Of a stretch of DNA of 57,990 bases, positions 44,245 to 53,109 are shown piece by piece. Both the position numbers and the translations under genes were made by a program. Every line of letters starts with the position of its first letter. The stretch's first letter is position 1. Origin of the DNA: Fodinicola feengrottensis (GTDB lineage Bacteria; Actinomycetota; Actinomycetes; Mycobacteriales; HKI-0501); contig NZ_WOTO01000058.1 of NCBI RefSeq assembly GCF_010993775.1, positions 1 to 57,990 on the forward strand, given 5' to 3'. The notes under the pieces are model-generated. The model searched no databases. It saw nothing but the letters and a program-made list of their open reading frames with translations, and was not told the DNA's origin.

Positions 44245-45253
44245 GCGGGCTTGTGGCGGCGGTACGCGACCGGGTGAGTCATGCCGGTTCGGCGGCGATG
44301 GCTGGCTGGGTCGGCTTCTGGTTCCGGCCGCAGTCGGCGTATCCACTCGGCGTGGTCCGGATTTTCTTCGGAGTCATCACGTTTTTTTTTGTGGGCGCTG
44401 ACCCTTCTTCCTGAGCTGGGGCCACTGCTGGGACCGCACGGCGTGCTGGCCCAGCCGGACCGTGGTGGCCCGCTCGCCTGGAGCGTGTTGTCGGTTTTCA
44501 ACACCGACACCGCGGTCATTCTGGTCTGGGGGGCGGTGCTGCTGATCGCCGCCGCCGCGCTCACGCTGGGCTGGCACAGCCGGCTCGCCGCGCTCATCGT
44601 TTTCATCGCGATCATGTCGATCGAGCGCCGGCAGCCGTGGATTTTCAACGCCGGCGACGGAATGATGCGGATCGAGTCGCTTTTCCTCCTGCTGGCCCCG
44701 TCCGGCGCCGCCCTGTCGCTCGATCAGCGTCGTACCACCGGGAGTTTCTTCAACGCACAGGAAAGAGCGCCCTGGGCGCTGCGGCTTTTCCAGATCCAGC
44801 TGTCGATTGTCTATTTGGCGACCGTGTGGGACAAAGTCCGCGGCGACACCTGGAACGCCGGTACGGCGGTGTCGTATTCGCTGCGCATCGTCGACCTGCA
44901 GAACTTCGTCGTGCCAGACTGGCTGACGCTGAACGCCCCGCTGATGAACCTGGCCGCCTGGGGCACTCTGTTGGTCGAGCTGTCCCTCGGCCTTTTCGTG
45001 TGGAGCCGGCGCGCCAGGCCCTGGGTGCTGACGGCCGGAGTCATTCTGCACATCTCCATTCTGGTCACCATCGCGGTTGGCTTTTTTCTCCTTCGCCGTT
45101 TTCGTGCTCTACCTGTCTTTCCTCTCGCCCGAATCGGCTGGCCGGCTGGCTGATTTCGTCCGCCGTAAACTGCGACGGCGCTCGCCGCCATCGGAGCCGG
45201 CCGCTGCGGCCGTCGCGGAACCGGTCGCCGAGTCCGTCCCGAACACCAGATAG
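44241..45253 (+). CDS. HTTM-domain multipass membrane protein (SdpB-like)
   Basis: About 336 residues, with frame changes at a T10 run near 44390 and near 45085. The start MSGLVAAVRDRVSHAGSAAM overlaps the preceding stop. Then FRPQSAYPLGVVRIFFGVIT, WSVLSVFNTDTAVILVWGAV, LIVFIAIMSIERRQPWIFNA, RIESLFLLLAPSGAALSLDQ, FQIQLSIVYLATVWDKVRGD, LTLNAPLMNLAAWGTLLVEL and WVLTAGVILHISILVTIAVG: several helices typical of HTTM (gamma-carboxylase-like transmembrane) proteins, including the W-DK-RG..W segment. The C-terminal tail is basic and Ala-rich. It pairs with the DUF5819 gene; a peptide-modifying or export role is inferred. Confidence 0.7.
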
Positions 45254-45268
45254 TTCGTCTCGCGAATT
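45252..45268. promoter_or_regulatory. Probable MarR autoregulatory half-operator
   Basis: AGTTCGTCTCGCGAATT lies 20 bp before the marR start and resembles the GTTCG-(N)5-CGAAC palindromes found between marR and the LLM oxidoreductase gene. Confidence 0.4.
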
Positions 45269-45289
45269 ATAGGGTGTTAATCTGGCCGG

Positions 45290-45771
45290 GTGAGTAAGCA
45301 AGGTGAGAGCCAGATCGGGATGGTGGCCGCGCTGGTGCGGTCGTCGTTCCTGGTGAATGCCGTGTATGCCGAGTCGGGTCGAGAGCACGGCCTCACCCCG
45401 CAGCAGGGGCAGTTGCTGTGTGTGCTGATGGCGCAGCCGTATGGCATGACCGAGCTGGGCTCGATGCTGGGGCTGGCCAAGTCGAGCCTGACGGGCCTGG
45501 TGGACCGTACCGAGCGCAACGGCTTTGCCGGCGCGAGTCGGACCCGAAGGACACGCGTGCGGTGCGGGTGGCGCTGACCCGGAAAGGCAGCAGGCTCGCG
45601 GAAGAGTTCTATGCCGAAACCTGCCGTCGGATCGACAAGCTGCCGGCCGCACTCAGCGACGCCGAGCGTGACACCCTCGCCGGCCTCCTTGGCCGCGTCG
45701 TGCTGGACAACAGGGTTCCGATGGTCTTCATGGAACTGGACGAAGGAGCACCTGCCGCTCGCGAGCACTGA
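45290..45771 (+). CDS. MarR-family transcriptional regulator
   Basis: About 160 residues, GTG start, one frame change near 45530. The winged helix is clear: REHGLTPQQGQLLCVLMAQP, MTELGSMLGLAKSSLTGLVD (recognition helix) and, after the shift, DTRAVRVALTRKGSRLAEEF (wing). The dimerisation helices follow in LSDAERDTLAGLLGRVV. It is followed by a large double palindrome and then the LLM oxidoreductase gene in the same direction, so it most likely represses that gene and is released by a small aromatic or lipophilic ligand. Confidence 0.8.
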
Positions 45772-45801
45772 GACCTGACGGTGTGTCCCGCGACACAACG
45801 G

Positions 45802-45848
45802 ATTGAGTTCGTAGTACGAACTATTATAGTTCGCGCTACGAACTCAAT
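45802..45848. promoter_or_regulatory. Double palindromic MarR operator
   Basis: Two palindromes, GTTCGTAGTACGAAC and GTTCGCGCTACGAAC, lie side by side; together with flanking ATTGA/TCAAT they form a 47-bp inverted repeat with only central mismatches, separated by ATTAT. A TATTAT/TATAGT -10-like box lies in the centre. The oxidoreductase start is 25 bp downstream, so binding should block transcription. Confidence 0.75.
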
Positions 45849-45873
45849 TTTCTGCCCGTGGGAGTGACGTCAA

Positions 45874-46811
45874 ATGGAAGGCAAGGCATTGTCTGTACGA
45901 GAGGTCGTCTTTGGCTTCGGTGCGCACAGCACCGTCGACGACGGGCCGGAGTTGCTGCGGATGGCTCGGCAGGCCGACCGTGACGGGCTCGACCTCGTCT
46001 CGCTGTCGGACCATCCGTACCTCGGTGAGCGCCTGGACGCGTACGCCGCACTCGGATTCATCCTTGGTCGCACGCAACACATTTCGGGCCTGGCAAACGT
46101 GACCAACCTGCCCACCCGGCCCGCTCCCATGCTGGCGCGTACGGTGACGTCGCTGTCGGCGCTCTCCGGCGGTCGCATCGTGCTCGGCATGGGCGCGGGT
46201 GGACTCTGGGACCGGATCGCCGACCTGGGCGTGCCTCGGCTGTCGCCGGACGACGCTGTGCGCGCCTTCGAGGAAGCGATCATCCTGGTCAAGATGCTCT
46301 CCGGTGGCGGCGCGCGCGGTCACCTACCACGGCCACCACTACCAGGTGGACCAGATCGAGCCTGCTCCGGTGGCCGCGCTCCCCGCGTGGACCGGATCGG
46401 TGGGCCCGAAATCCCTGGCCGCCACCGGCCGGGTGGCCGACGGCTGGCTCCCCGGCCACGCGGCGGACTGGCTCAGCGAGCGATACCGGAGTTCGCGGCC
46501 GATCATCGACGAAGCGGCCGCCGCTGCGGGGCCGCGACCCGCGCGAGGTTCGTACCGTCTTCAACTTCCCAGGGCGCATCACCGATCAGCCGCTGGCCGC
46601 CACCCGCGACCACGACGGCCGCTGGATCGGCGGCTCCACCAGCCAGTGGATCGAGGAACTGACCGGAGCCGTGCTGGACCACGACGCCTCGGGCTTCATC
46701 CTCTTCTCGCCCAGTGGCGGCACCCAGGACGCCGTCTCCCTCGGCCGCTGGGCCACCGAGATCGTCCCGGCCGTACGCGAAGCGATCGCAACGGAAAACG
46801 GCCGCAACTAA
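45874..46811 (+). CDS. LLM-class (probably F420-dependent) oxidoreductase
   Basis: About 312 residues, with frame changes near 46315 and 46535. Luciferase-like TIM barrel: FGFGAHSTVDDGPELLRMAR, GLDLVSLSDHPYLGERLDAY, LGRTQHISGLANVTNLPTRP, LARTVTSLSALSGGRIVLGM (conserved 'LS.GR...G.G'), then YHGHHYQVDQIEPAP and PKSLAATGRVADGWLPG. The end includes ITDQPLAATRDHDGRWIGGS and GGTQDAVSLGRWATEIVPAV. Cofactor choice (F420 versus FMN) is inferred from the actinobacterial setting. Controlled by the upstream MarR palindromes. Confidence 0.75.
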
Positions 46812-46834
46812 CGGTGCGTGCGAGTAAGAGCCGG

Positions 46835-47014
46835 TCAGTCCTCGTCTTCGTCGTCGAGGCGGGCGAGCCACGTTGCGAGGCGCTCGACCGGGACCTCGAA
46901 TTCCGGGTTCAGGTCGACGAAGTCGCGCAGGCGATCGGCGAGCCAGGCCAGCGACACGGTTTCCTCGCCGCGCCGCTGGTCGAGCTCCTCGATGCCCTTG
47001 TCGGTGAAATACAT
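46835..47014 (-). CDS. DUF6104-type small acidic protein
   Basis: 59 residues: MYFTDKGIEELDQRRGEETV at the start, LAWLADRLRDFVDLNPEFEV in the middle and PVERLATWLARLDDEDED at the end. It matches the small actinobacterial DUF6104 family in length and in the 'MYFTD.GIEEL..RRGEE' and 'FVDLNPEFE.PVERLATWLARLDDED' blocks. It lies 34 bp downstream of kgd in the same direction and is probably co-transcribed. Helical, soluble; function unknown. Confidence 0.8.
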   Translation of the reverse strand: MYFTDKGIEELDQRRGEETVSLAWLADRLRDFVDLNPEFEVPVERLATWLARLDDEDED

Positions 47015-47048
47015 CAGGTGGACTGGCTCCCGGTGAGCGCCGCCGCGA

Positions 47049-50000
47049 TCAGGTCGGCTGCTGCTGCTTCGCGTGGATCTTGCTGGAACCGGACGCCGGC
47101 GCGGCCGCGGACTTGCGGGACACCCGGCGAAGACGTACGCCTTCCAGGTGCTCCAACAGGTTCAGCGCGATGAACGACCAAGCGCCCTGGTTCGCCGGCT
47201 CCTCCTGCACCCACACGTGGTCGACGGCGTTCGGGTAGTGCGCGAGCGCGGCCCGGACCTCGTCGATCGGCAGCGGGTGCAGCTGCTCGACCCGCAGGAT
47301 CGCGGTGTCGGTCAGGTCCTGCTCGGCGCGAGCGGCGGCCAGGTCGTAATAAACCTTGCCGGAGCAGAAAAGTACGCGCTTGACCGAACCCGGGTGCAAT
47401 GCCTTGCCGTTCACGCCGGCGTCGTCGATGACCGGCTGGAACGTGCCGGTGGTGAAGTCGGCGACCTGGCTGACCGCCGCCTTGTGCCGCAGCAGCGACT
47501 TGGGCGTGAAGACCACCATCGGCTTGTGCAGGGGGGTCAGCGCCTGCCGGCGCAGCGCGTGGAAGTAGTTCGCCGGGGTCGTGCAGTTCACGATCGTCAT
47601 GTTGTCTTCGGCGCAGAGCTGCAAATACCGCTCGATCCGACCGGAGCTGTGGTCCGGGCCCTGGCCTTCGAGGCCGTGCGGCAGCAGCAGTACGACGCCG
47701 GACGTCTGGCCCCACTTGGCCTCACCGGACGAGATGAACTCGTCCAGGACCGACTGGGCGCCGTCGGCGAAGTCACCGAACTGGGCTTCCCACAGCACCA
47801 GGGCGTCCTTGTTGGCGACCGAATATCCGTACTCGAAGCCCATCGCCGCATACTCGCTCAACAGTGAGTCGTAGACGAAGAATCGGGCCTGGTCCTCGGA
47901 GAGATTGGTGAGCGGCGTGAATTCCTTGCCGTTCAACCGATCCACCAGCACCGAATGCCGCTGGACGAAGGTGCCGCGGCGCGCGAGTCCTGGCCGGCCA
48001 GCCGTACCGGCACGCACGTCTTCCAGCAGCAACGAACCGAAAGCGAGCAGCTCGCCGTACGCCCAGTCGATGTTGCCGTCGCGGGACATCTCGGCCCGCT
48101 TGGCCAGCAACTGCGCGATCCGCTTGTGCGGAGTGAAACCGGCGGGCAGGTTCAGGTGCGCCTCGCCGATCTGCCGCAGGACCTCCGCGGTGGTCGCGGT
48201 CTTGACCCGTTCCGGCCGGTTGGATACCGGCTCGGGGTACTGGTCGGTGCTGGGCGGCGCGGAATCCTTGGTGGCGCGGAAAACCCGCTCCATCTGCTCG
48301 CCGTAGTCCTTCAGTGCCGCCTCGGCGTCGGCCAGCGAGATGTCGCCGCGACCGATCAGCGCCTCGGTGTAGAGCTTACGGACACTGCGCTTGGCGTCGA
48401 TGATGTCGTACATCAGCGGCTGGGTCATCGAGGGGTCGTCGCCCTCGTTGTGCCCGCGCCGGCGATAGCAGACCAGGTCGACCACCACGTCTTTGTTGAA
48501 AGCCTGGCGATAGTCGTAGGCGAGTTTGGCCACTCGTACGACCGACTCCGGGTCGTCGCCGTTCACGTGGAAGATCGGCGCCTGGATCATCCGGGCGACA
48601 TCGGTGCAGTAGAACGAAGAACGCGAATACTCCGGTGCGGTGGTGAAACCGACCTGGTTGTTCACGATGATGTGCACGGTGCCACCGGTGCGGTAGCCAC
48701 GCAGCTGGGACAGGTTCAGCGTCTCGGCGACCACACCTTGACCGGCGAAAGCCGAGTCGCCATGCACCAGCACGGGCAGCACGGTGTAGCCCTCGAGCCG
48801 TTTGTCGATCAGGTCCTGCTTGGCGCGTACGACACCCTCCAGCACCGGGTCGACGGTTTCCAGGTGGCTCGGGTTGGCGACCACCGAGACCTTCGAGGTC
48901 TTCGACCCGTCCGGCGTGGTGAACTTGCCTTCCGCGCCCAGGTGGTATTTCACGTCACCGGAGCCGTGCGCCGAGCCGGGGTCGATGTTTCCTTCGAACT
49001 CCCCGAAAATCTTCTCGTACGGTTTGCCGATGATGTTGGCGAGCACGTTCAGCCGACCGCGGTGCGCCATCCCGATGACGACCTCGTCCATGTCGTCCTC
49101 GGTGGCGGCCTGCAGCACCTCGTCCAGCAGCGCGATGACACTTTCGCCGCCTTCGAGGGAAAACCGGCGCTGGCCGACGAACTTGGTCTGCAGGAAGGTC
49201 TCAAAGGCCTCGGCGGCGTTCAGCCGGCCCAGGATGTGCTTCTGCTTCTCGTTGTCCGGCTTGTCGTTGTGAACCTCGACATGCTCCTGGATCCAGCGCC
49301 GCTCCTCCGGGTCCTGGATGTGCATGTATTCCACGCCGACCCGGCGGCAGTACGAGTTGCGCAGCACCCCGAGGATGTCCCGCAGCTTCATCACCTGCTG
49401 GCCGGAGAAACCGCCGACCGGGAACTCCCGGTCCAGGTCCCACAGGGTCAGCCCGTGCTGCAGGATGTCCAGGTCAGGGTGCTTGCGGACGTGGTATTCC
49501 AGCGGGTCGGTGTCGGCCATCAGGTGCCCACGCACCCGGTACGAGTGGATCAGCTCCAGCACGCGGGCGTTCTTGTCGATCTCGCCCTCGTGCCGGTGGC
49601 CCATGTCGCGGACCCAGCGGACCGGCTCGTACGGCAGCCGCAGGCTCGCGAAGATCTCGTCCCAGAAGCCGTCCTCGCCCAGGAGCAGCTGGTGGACCCG
49701 GCGCAGATACTCGCCCGACACCGCGCCCTGGATGATCCGATGGTCGTACGTGCTGGTGAGCGTGATGATCTTGGAGATCGCCCGGTCCGCCAGTGCCTCC
49801 ACGGCCATTCCGGAGAACTCGGCCGGATACTCCATCGCGCCGACGCCGATGATCGTGCCCTGGCCGCTCATCAGCCGGGGGACCGAGTGCACGGTGCCGA
49901 TGCCGCCCGGGTTGGTCAGGCTGATCGTCGTACCGGCGAAGTCCTCGGCGGTCAGCTTGTTGGTGCGGGCCTTGCGGATGATGTCCTCATATGCCTGCCA

Positions 50001-50708
50001 GAAACCGCGGAAATCCATCTCCTCGCAGTTCTTGACGGCGGCGACCACCAACGAGCGGGAGCCGTCCGCCTTCTTCTGGTCGATCGCGATGCCCAGGTTG
50101 ATGTGCTTGGGCACGACCAGGGTCGGCTTGCCGTCGACCACGCCGTACGAGTTGTTCATCTGCGGGTAGTCGGCCAGCGCCTTGATCATCGCGTAGCCGA
50201 TGATGTGGGTGAAGCTGGTCTTGCCGCCGCTGCCGCGGGCCAGGTGGTTGTTGATCACGATCCGGTTGTCGGCGATGATCTTGGCCGGCACCGCCCGGAC
50301 GCTGGTCGCCGTCGGGATGGTCAGCGACAGGTCCATGTTGGCGACGATCTTGGCCGCCACGCCCCGCATCGGCTGCAGGTCGACGTCGTCCGTACGGACC
50401 GGCGGGGCCTGCGGTTTCGGCGCAGCCTGAGCCACCGGGGCAGCCTTGGCCGGCGCCGGCGTCACGGCCGGTGTTGGCGCTGGCTTGGTGGCGGTCTGCC
50501 CGTTCGGCGACGCCGGCTTGGCCGGCGCGCTGGGCGATCCGCCGGCCGCGTCACCGCGGATGGGCTTGTAGTCGGCAAAGAAATCATGCCAGGCCTCGTC
50601 CACCGTCGAGGGATCGCTGAGGTACTTCTCGTACATCTCCTCGACGATCCACTCGTTCGGTCCGAACGAGGTAAGGGAGGGGTCCGCGGAACTGCCTTCG
50701 GTCGACAC
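47049..50708 (-). CDS. kgd: Multifunctional 2-oxoglutarate decarboxylase/dehydrogenase (Kgd, OdhA-type)
   Basis: Intact, about 1,219 residues. N-terminus: FGPNEWIVEEMYEKYLSDPS (E1o-type peripheral segment), then an Ala/Pro linker and an E2-like acyltransferase domain (PMRGVAAKIVANMDLSLTIP, GYAMIKALADYPQMNNSYGV, STYDHRIIQGAVSGEYLRRV with catalytic His) but no lipoyl domain. The E1 part follows: VLVHGDSAFAGQGVVAETLN and TVHIIVNNQVGFTTAPEYSR (ThDP site), then YRRRGHNEGDDPSMTQPLMY and LLPHGLEGQGPDHSSGRIER. This is the actinobacterial fused E2-E1 enzyme of the TCA cycle, regulated elsewhere by GarA. I take the GTG at 50708; an upstream GTG at 50732 would include a rare ATA codon. Confidence 0.95.
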   Translation of the reverse strand: MSTEGSSADPSLTSFGPNEWIVEEMYEKYLSDPSTVDEAWHDFFADYKPIRGDAAGGSPSAPAKPASPNGQTATKPAPTPAVTPAPAKAAPVAQAAPKPQAPPVRTDDVDLQPMRGVAAKIVANMDLSLTIPTATSVRAVPAKIIADNRIVINNHLARGSGGKTSFTHIIGYAMIKALADYPQMNNSYGVVDGKPTLVVPKHINLGIAIDQKKADGSRSLVVAAVKNCEEMDFRGFWQAYEDIIRKARTNKLTAEDFAGTTISLTNPGGIGTVHSVPRLMSGQGTIIGVGAMEYPAEFSGMAVEALADRAISKIITLTSTYDHRIIQGAVSGEYLRRVHQLLLGEDGFWDEIFASLRLPYEPVRWVRDMGHRHEGEIDKNARVLELIHSYRVRGHLMADTDPLEYHVRKHPDLDILQHGLTLWDLDREFPVGGFSGQQVMKLRDILGVLRNSYCRRVGVEYMHIQDPEERRWIQEHVEVHNDKPDNEKQKHILGRLNAAEAFETFLQTKFVGQRRFSLEGGESVIALLDEVLQAATEDDMDEVVIGMAHRGRLNVLANIIGKPYEKIFGEFEGNIDPGSAHGSGDVKYHLGAEGKFTTPDGSKTSKVSVVANPSHLETVDPVLEGVVRAKQDLIDKRLEGYTVLPVLVHGDSAFAGQGVVAETLNLSQLRGYRTGGTVHIIVNNQVGFTTAPEYSRSSFYCTDVARMIQAPIFHVNGDDPESVVRVAKLAYDYRQAFNKDVVVDLVCYRRRGHNEGDDPSMTQPLMYDIIDAKRSVRKLYTEALIGRGDISLADAEAALKDYGEQMERVFRATKDSAPPSTDQYPEPVSNRPERVKTATTAEVLRQIGEAHLNLPAGFTPHKRIAQLLAKRAEMSRDGNIDWAYGELLAFGSLLLEDVRAGTAGRPGLARRGTFVQRHSVLVDRLNGKEFTPLTNLSEDQARFFVYDSLLSEYAAMGFEYGYSVANKDALVLWEAQFGDFADGAQSVLDEFISSGEAKWGQTSGVVLLLPHGLEGQGPDHSSGRIERYLQLCAEDNMTIVNCTTPANYFHALRRQALTPLHKPMVVFTPKSLLRHKAAVSQVADFTTGTFQPVIDDAGVNGKALHPGSVKRVLFCSGKVYYDLAAARAEQDLTDTAILRVEQLHPLPIDEVRAALAHYPNAVDHVWVQEEPANQGAWSFIALNLLEHLEGVRLRRVSRKSAAAPASGSSKIHAKQQQPT

Positions 50709-50833
50709 GGCCGTTATTTCGCCTTCTTCCACTCACGACGAGCCTGCTGTGTCAAGGCTACGCGGTGCGTAACCCCGAGAGAAACCTGTCCGTACGCGCG
50801 TACTGGCTGTTCTGTCACACTTTGCCGCGCTGG

Positions 50834-50881
50834 GATGTCCGCATGGCCCCCATGCGTGGGTAGGGGGGCCATGCGGACATC
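50834..50881. terminator. Strong terminator downstream of the GH25 gene
   Basis: An 18-bp stem: GATGTCCGCATGGCCCCC (50834-50851) pairs with GGGGGCCATGCGGACATC (50864-50881). It lies just past the stop of the minus-strand lysozyme gene and before the kgd promoter region. Confidence 0.8.
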
Positions 50882-50886
50882 GGCGG

Positions 50887-51733
50887 TCAGCCGTTGGCGA
50901 GGGCCTGCAGGCGGTCGTACGCGCCGTTGAACACGTCCTGGTCACCGGGGAAGGTGCCGTGGTCCGCGGACTGCCAGATCGTGTACGTGCCCCAGTGGTA
51001 GGGCATGGTGCCCGGCGAGCCGTTGTAGTTGGCCAGCCAGAGCGGGTTGGTGGCGGAGAAGTTGCCCTTGTTGGCGGTGCACTCGCTCCACCAGGCGGTG
51101 GCCGTGTAGATGACCGGATAGCGGGTCGTCTTGGCGTGGTATTCGTTGCTGAAGGCCTTGATCCACGACACCATGCTGGCTGTGCTGCTGAGGCCGTAGC
51201 AGTCGCCGCCGGAGTAGGGGTTCCACTCCATGTCGACCGCGCCTGGCAGGGTCTTGCCGTCCTTCGACCAGCCGCCGCCGTGCGCGACGAAGTAGTCGGC
51301 CTGGGCGGCGCCGCCGGACTTGTTCGGCAGCGCGAAGTGGTACGCGCCGCGAATCATGCCGACGGTGAACGAGCCGTTGTACTGCTGCGCGAAATACGGG
51401 TTGGTGTAGGTGGTGCTCTCGGTCGCCTTCGCGTATGCGAACTTCGCGCCGTTCTTCCACGCGGTCGCCCAGTTGACGTTTCCTTCGTACGAGGCGACAT
51501 CCATGCCCTTGACGGATGCCGGCAAGCGGCTGGATGACGGTGGCTGAGCCGGTGCCGGCGAGACCGGAGCCCGCGTGGTCGGCGTCCGGATGGCTGATGC
51601 CAGTCGCGGCAGTTGCCGGTGCCGCGCTTGCCAAAAGTAGGCCCGCGGCGGCAAAGACCAGGCCGGCTACGGTCCGCAAGCCGCGGACCCGACCGGCCTG
51701 GAGCGCCGACGATGGGCACGATGAACCGAACAT
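50887..51733 (-). CDS. Secreted GH25 lysozyme (N,O-diacetylmuramidase)
   Basis: About 281 residues, with one shift near 51505. The signal peptide (LRTVAGLVFAAAGLLLASAA, then PATAAT) leads to a short linker with TGISHPDADHAGS. The GH25 barrel starts MDVASYEGNVNWATAWKNGA, continues FAYAKATESTTYTNPYFAQQ and IRGAYHFALPNKSGGAAQAD, and contains the catalytic VDMEWNPYSGGDCYG (Asp-x-Glu), YPVIYTATAWWSECT and WQSADHGTFPGDQDVFNG. It hydrolyses the beta-1,4 MurNAc-GlcNAc bond of peptidoglycan outside the cell. The ATG at 51733 has GGGAGG upstream. No cell-wall-binding repeats are present. Confidence 0.85.
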
Positions 51734-51932
51734 TTCAGGGCCTCCCTCAACTACCCGAAATATCAGGATTCGCGTCCGCGGCGCTGGTAACACTTTGCAT
51801 CGGGCTTTGTCTTTTCGGAAGTCTTTTCCACCATTGCTGAACGGCATTCTGCGGGTTGTTCCTGATATCCCACGATAGAAAACGACACTTCGGGCGACCG
51901 ATTCAGCTTGCTGATCGCATAGGGTCGGTCTA

Positions 51933-53109
51933 ATGGGACACAGCGGCGCTTTGGATGGAGTTGTCGTCGCCGACTTCTCCCGCATTCTGGCCGGGCCGAT
52001 GGCGACCGCCGCGCTGGGCGATCTGGGCGCCACGGTGGTGAAGGTCGAGCGGCCCGGCGGCGGTGACGACACCCGGAGTTGGGGTCCGCCCTGGACCGCG
52101 GACGGCGACGGCCACGTACTACCTGACCGCCAACCGCAACAAGCGCAGCGTCGCCCTCGACCTCACCGACCCGGCGGATCTGGAGCGGGCCGTCGCGCTG
52201 GCGTCGCGGGCGGACGTGCTGGTCGAGAATTTCCGACCGGGGGTCGCCGACCGTCTCGGACTGGGCTACGAGCGGCTGCGTACGGACAATCCTGGGCTCG
52301 TCTACGCCTCGGTGACTGGGTTCGGCAGCCGCCGCGGCGCTGGTGCGGACCTCGGTGGCTACGACTTCCTGATGCAGGCGGTCGGCGGTCTTATGAGCAT
52401 CACCGGGTGGCCGGATGGCGAACCGACGAAGGTCGGCGTGGCGGTGGTCGACGTGCTCGCGAGCCTCAACCTGCAGGTCGGCATCCTCGCCGCGTTGCAG
52501 GCCCGGGAGCGGACCGGCGAAGGGCAGCGCGGGTCGAGGTCAGCCTGATGAACGCCGTCCTCGCGGGGTTGGTGAACCAGGCCTCCAGTTTCCTCAACGC
52601 CGGTGTGCTGCCGGGCCGGTTGGGCAACGAACACCCGAGCATCGTGCCTTACCAGACCCTGCGCGCGGCCGACCGCCCACTTGCCGTGGCGGTTGGCAAC
52701 GACGCCCAGTTTTCCAAGCTCTGTCAGGTGATCGGCGCGCCGGAGCTGGGCCGCGACGTACGTTATGCCGGCAACGGCGGTCGTACGGCCCATCGCGCCG
52801 AGCTGACCGCGGCGCTGGAAGCCCGCGCTCGGCCGCCGCCCAGCCGCGGAATGGGGGTGTCGCTGCTGGGCGCCGCGGGGCTGCCGGCCGGCGTGGTCAA
52901 CGACGTGGCGGAAGCCTTCGCGTACGCGGAAAAGCTCGGCTGCGAGCCGATCGTCGAACTGGCTCGGGAAGACGGCACTGTCGTACGCCAGCCGGCAAAT
53001 CCAGTGCGACTGTCGGCGACGCCGTGGGGCGTATCGGCTGCCACCGCCAAGGCTCGACGAACACGCGGACTGGTTTGACAACTGGATGTCTGACGAAGGG
53101 GAACGGTGA
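51933..53109 (+). CDS. CaiB/BaiF-family CoA-transferase
   Basis: About 392 residues, with shifts near 52105, 52535 and 53040. Seen: DGVVVADFSRILAGPMATAA and LGDLGATVVKVERPGGGDDT (N-terminal CoA-binding block), YLTANRNKRSVALDLTDPAD, ADVLVENFRPGVADRLGLGY and YASVTGFG, with the catalytic-Asp region in LGGYDFLMQAVGGLMSITGW. The last residues read RLPPPRLDEHADWFDNWMSD in the corrected frame and end with a TGA overlapping the start of the glucosidase gene (GTGA). Family III enzymes move CoA between carboxylic acids; the acyl substrate is unknown. Confidence 0.8.

Noticed and set aside
47955..50930. Very long plus-strand open frame opposite kgd
   Set aside because: A shadow of the kgd codon pattern; translation has no motifs and kgd is complete on the other strand.
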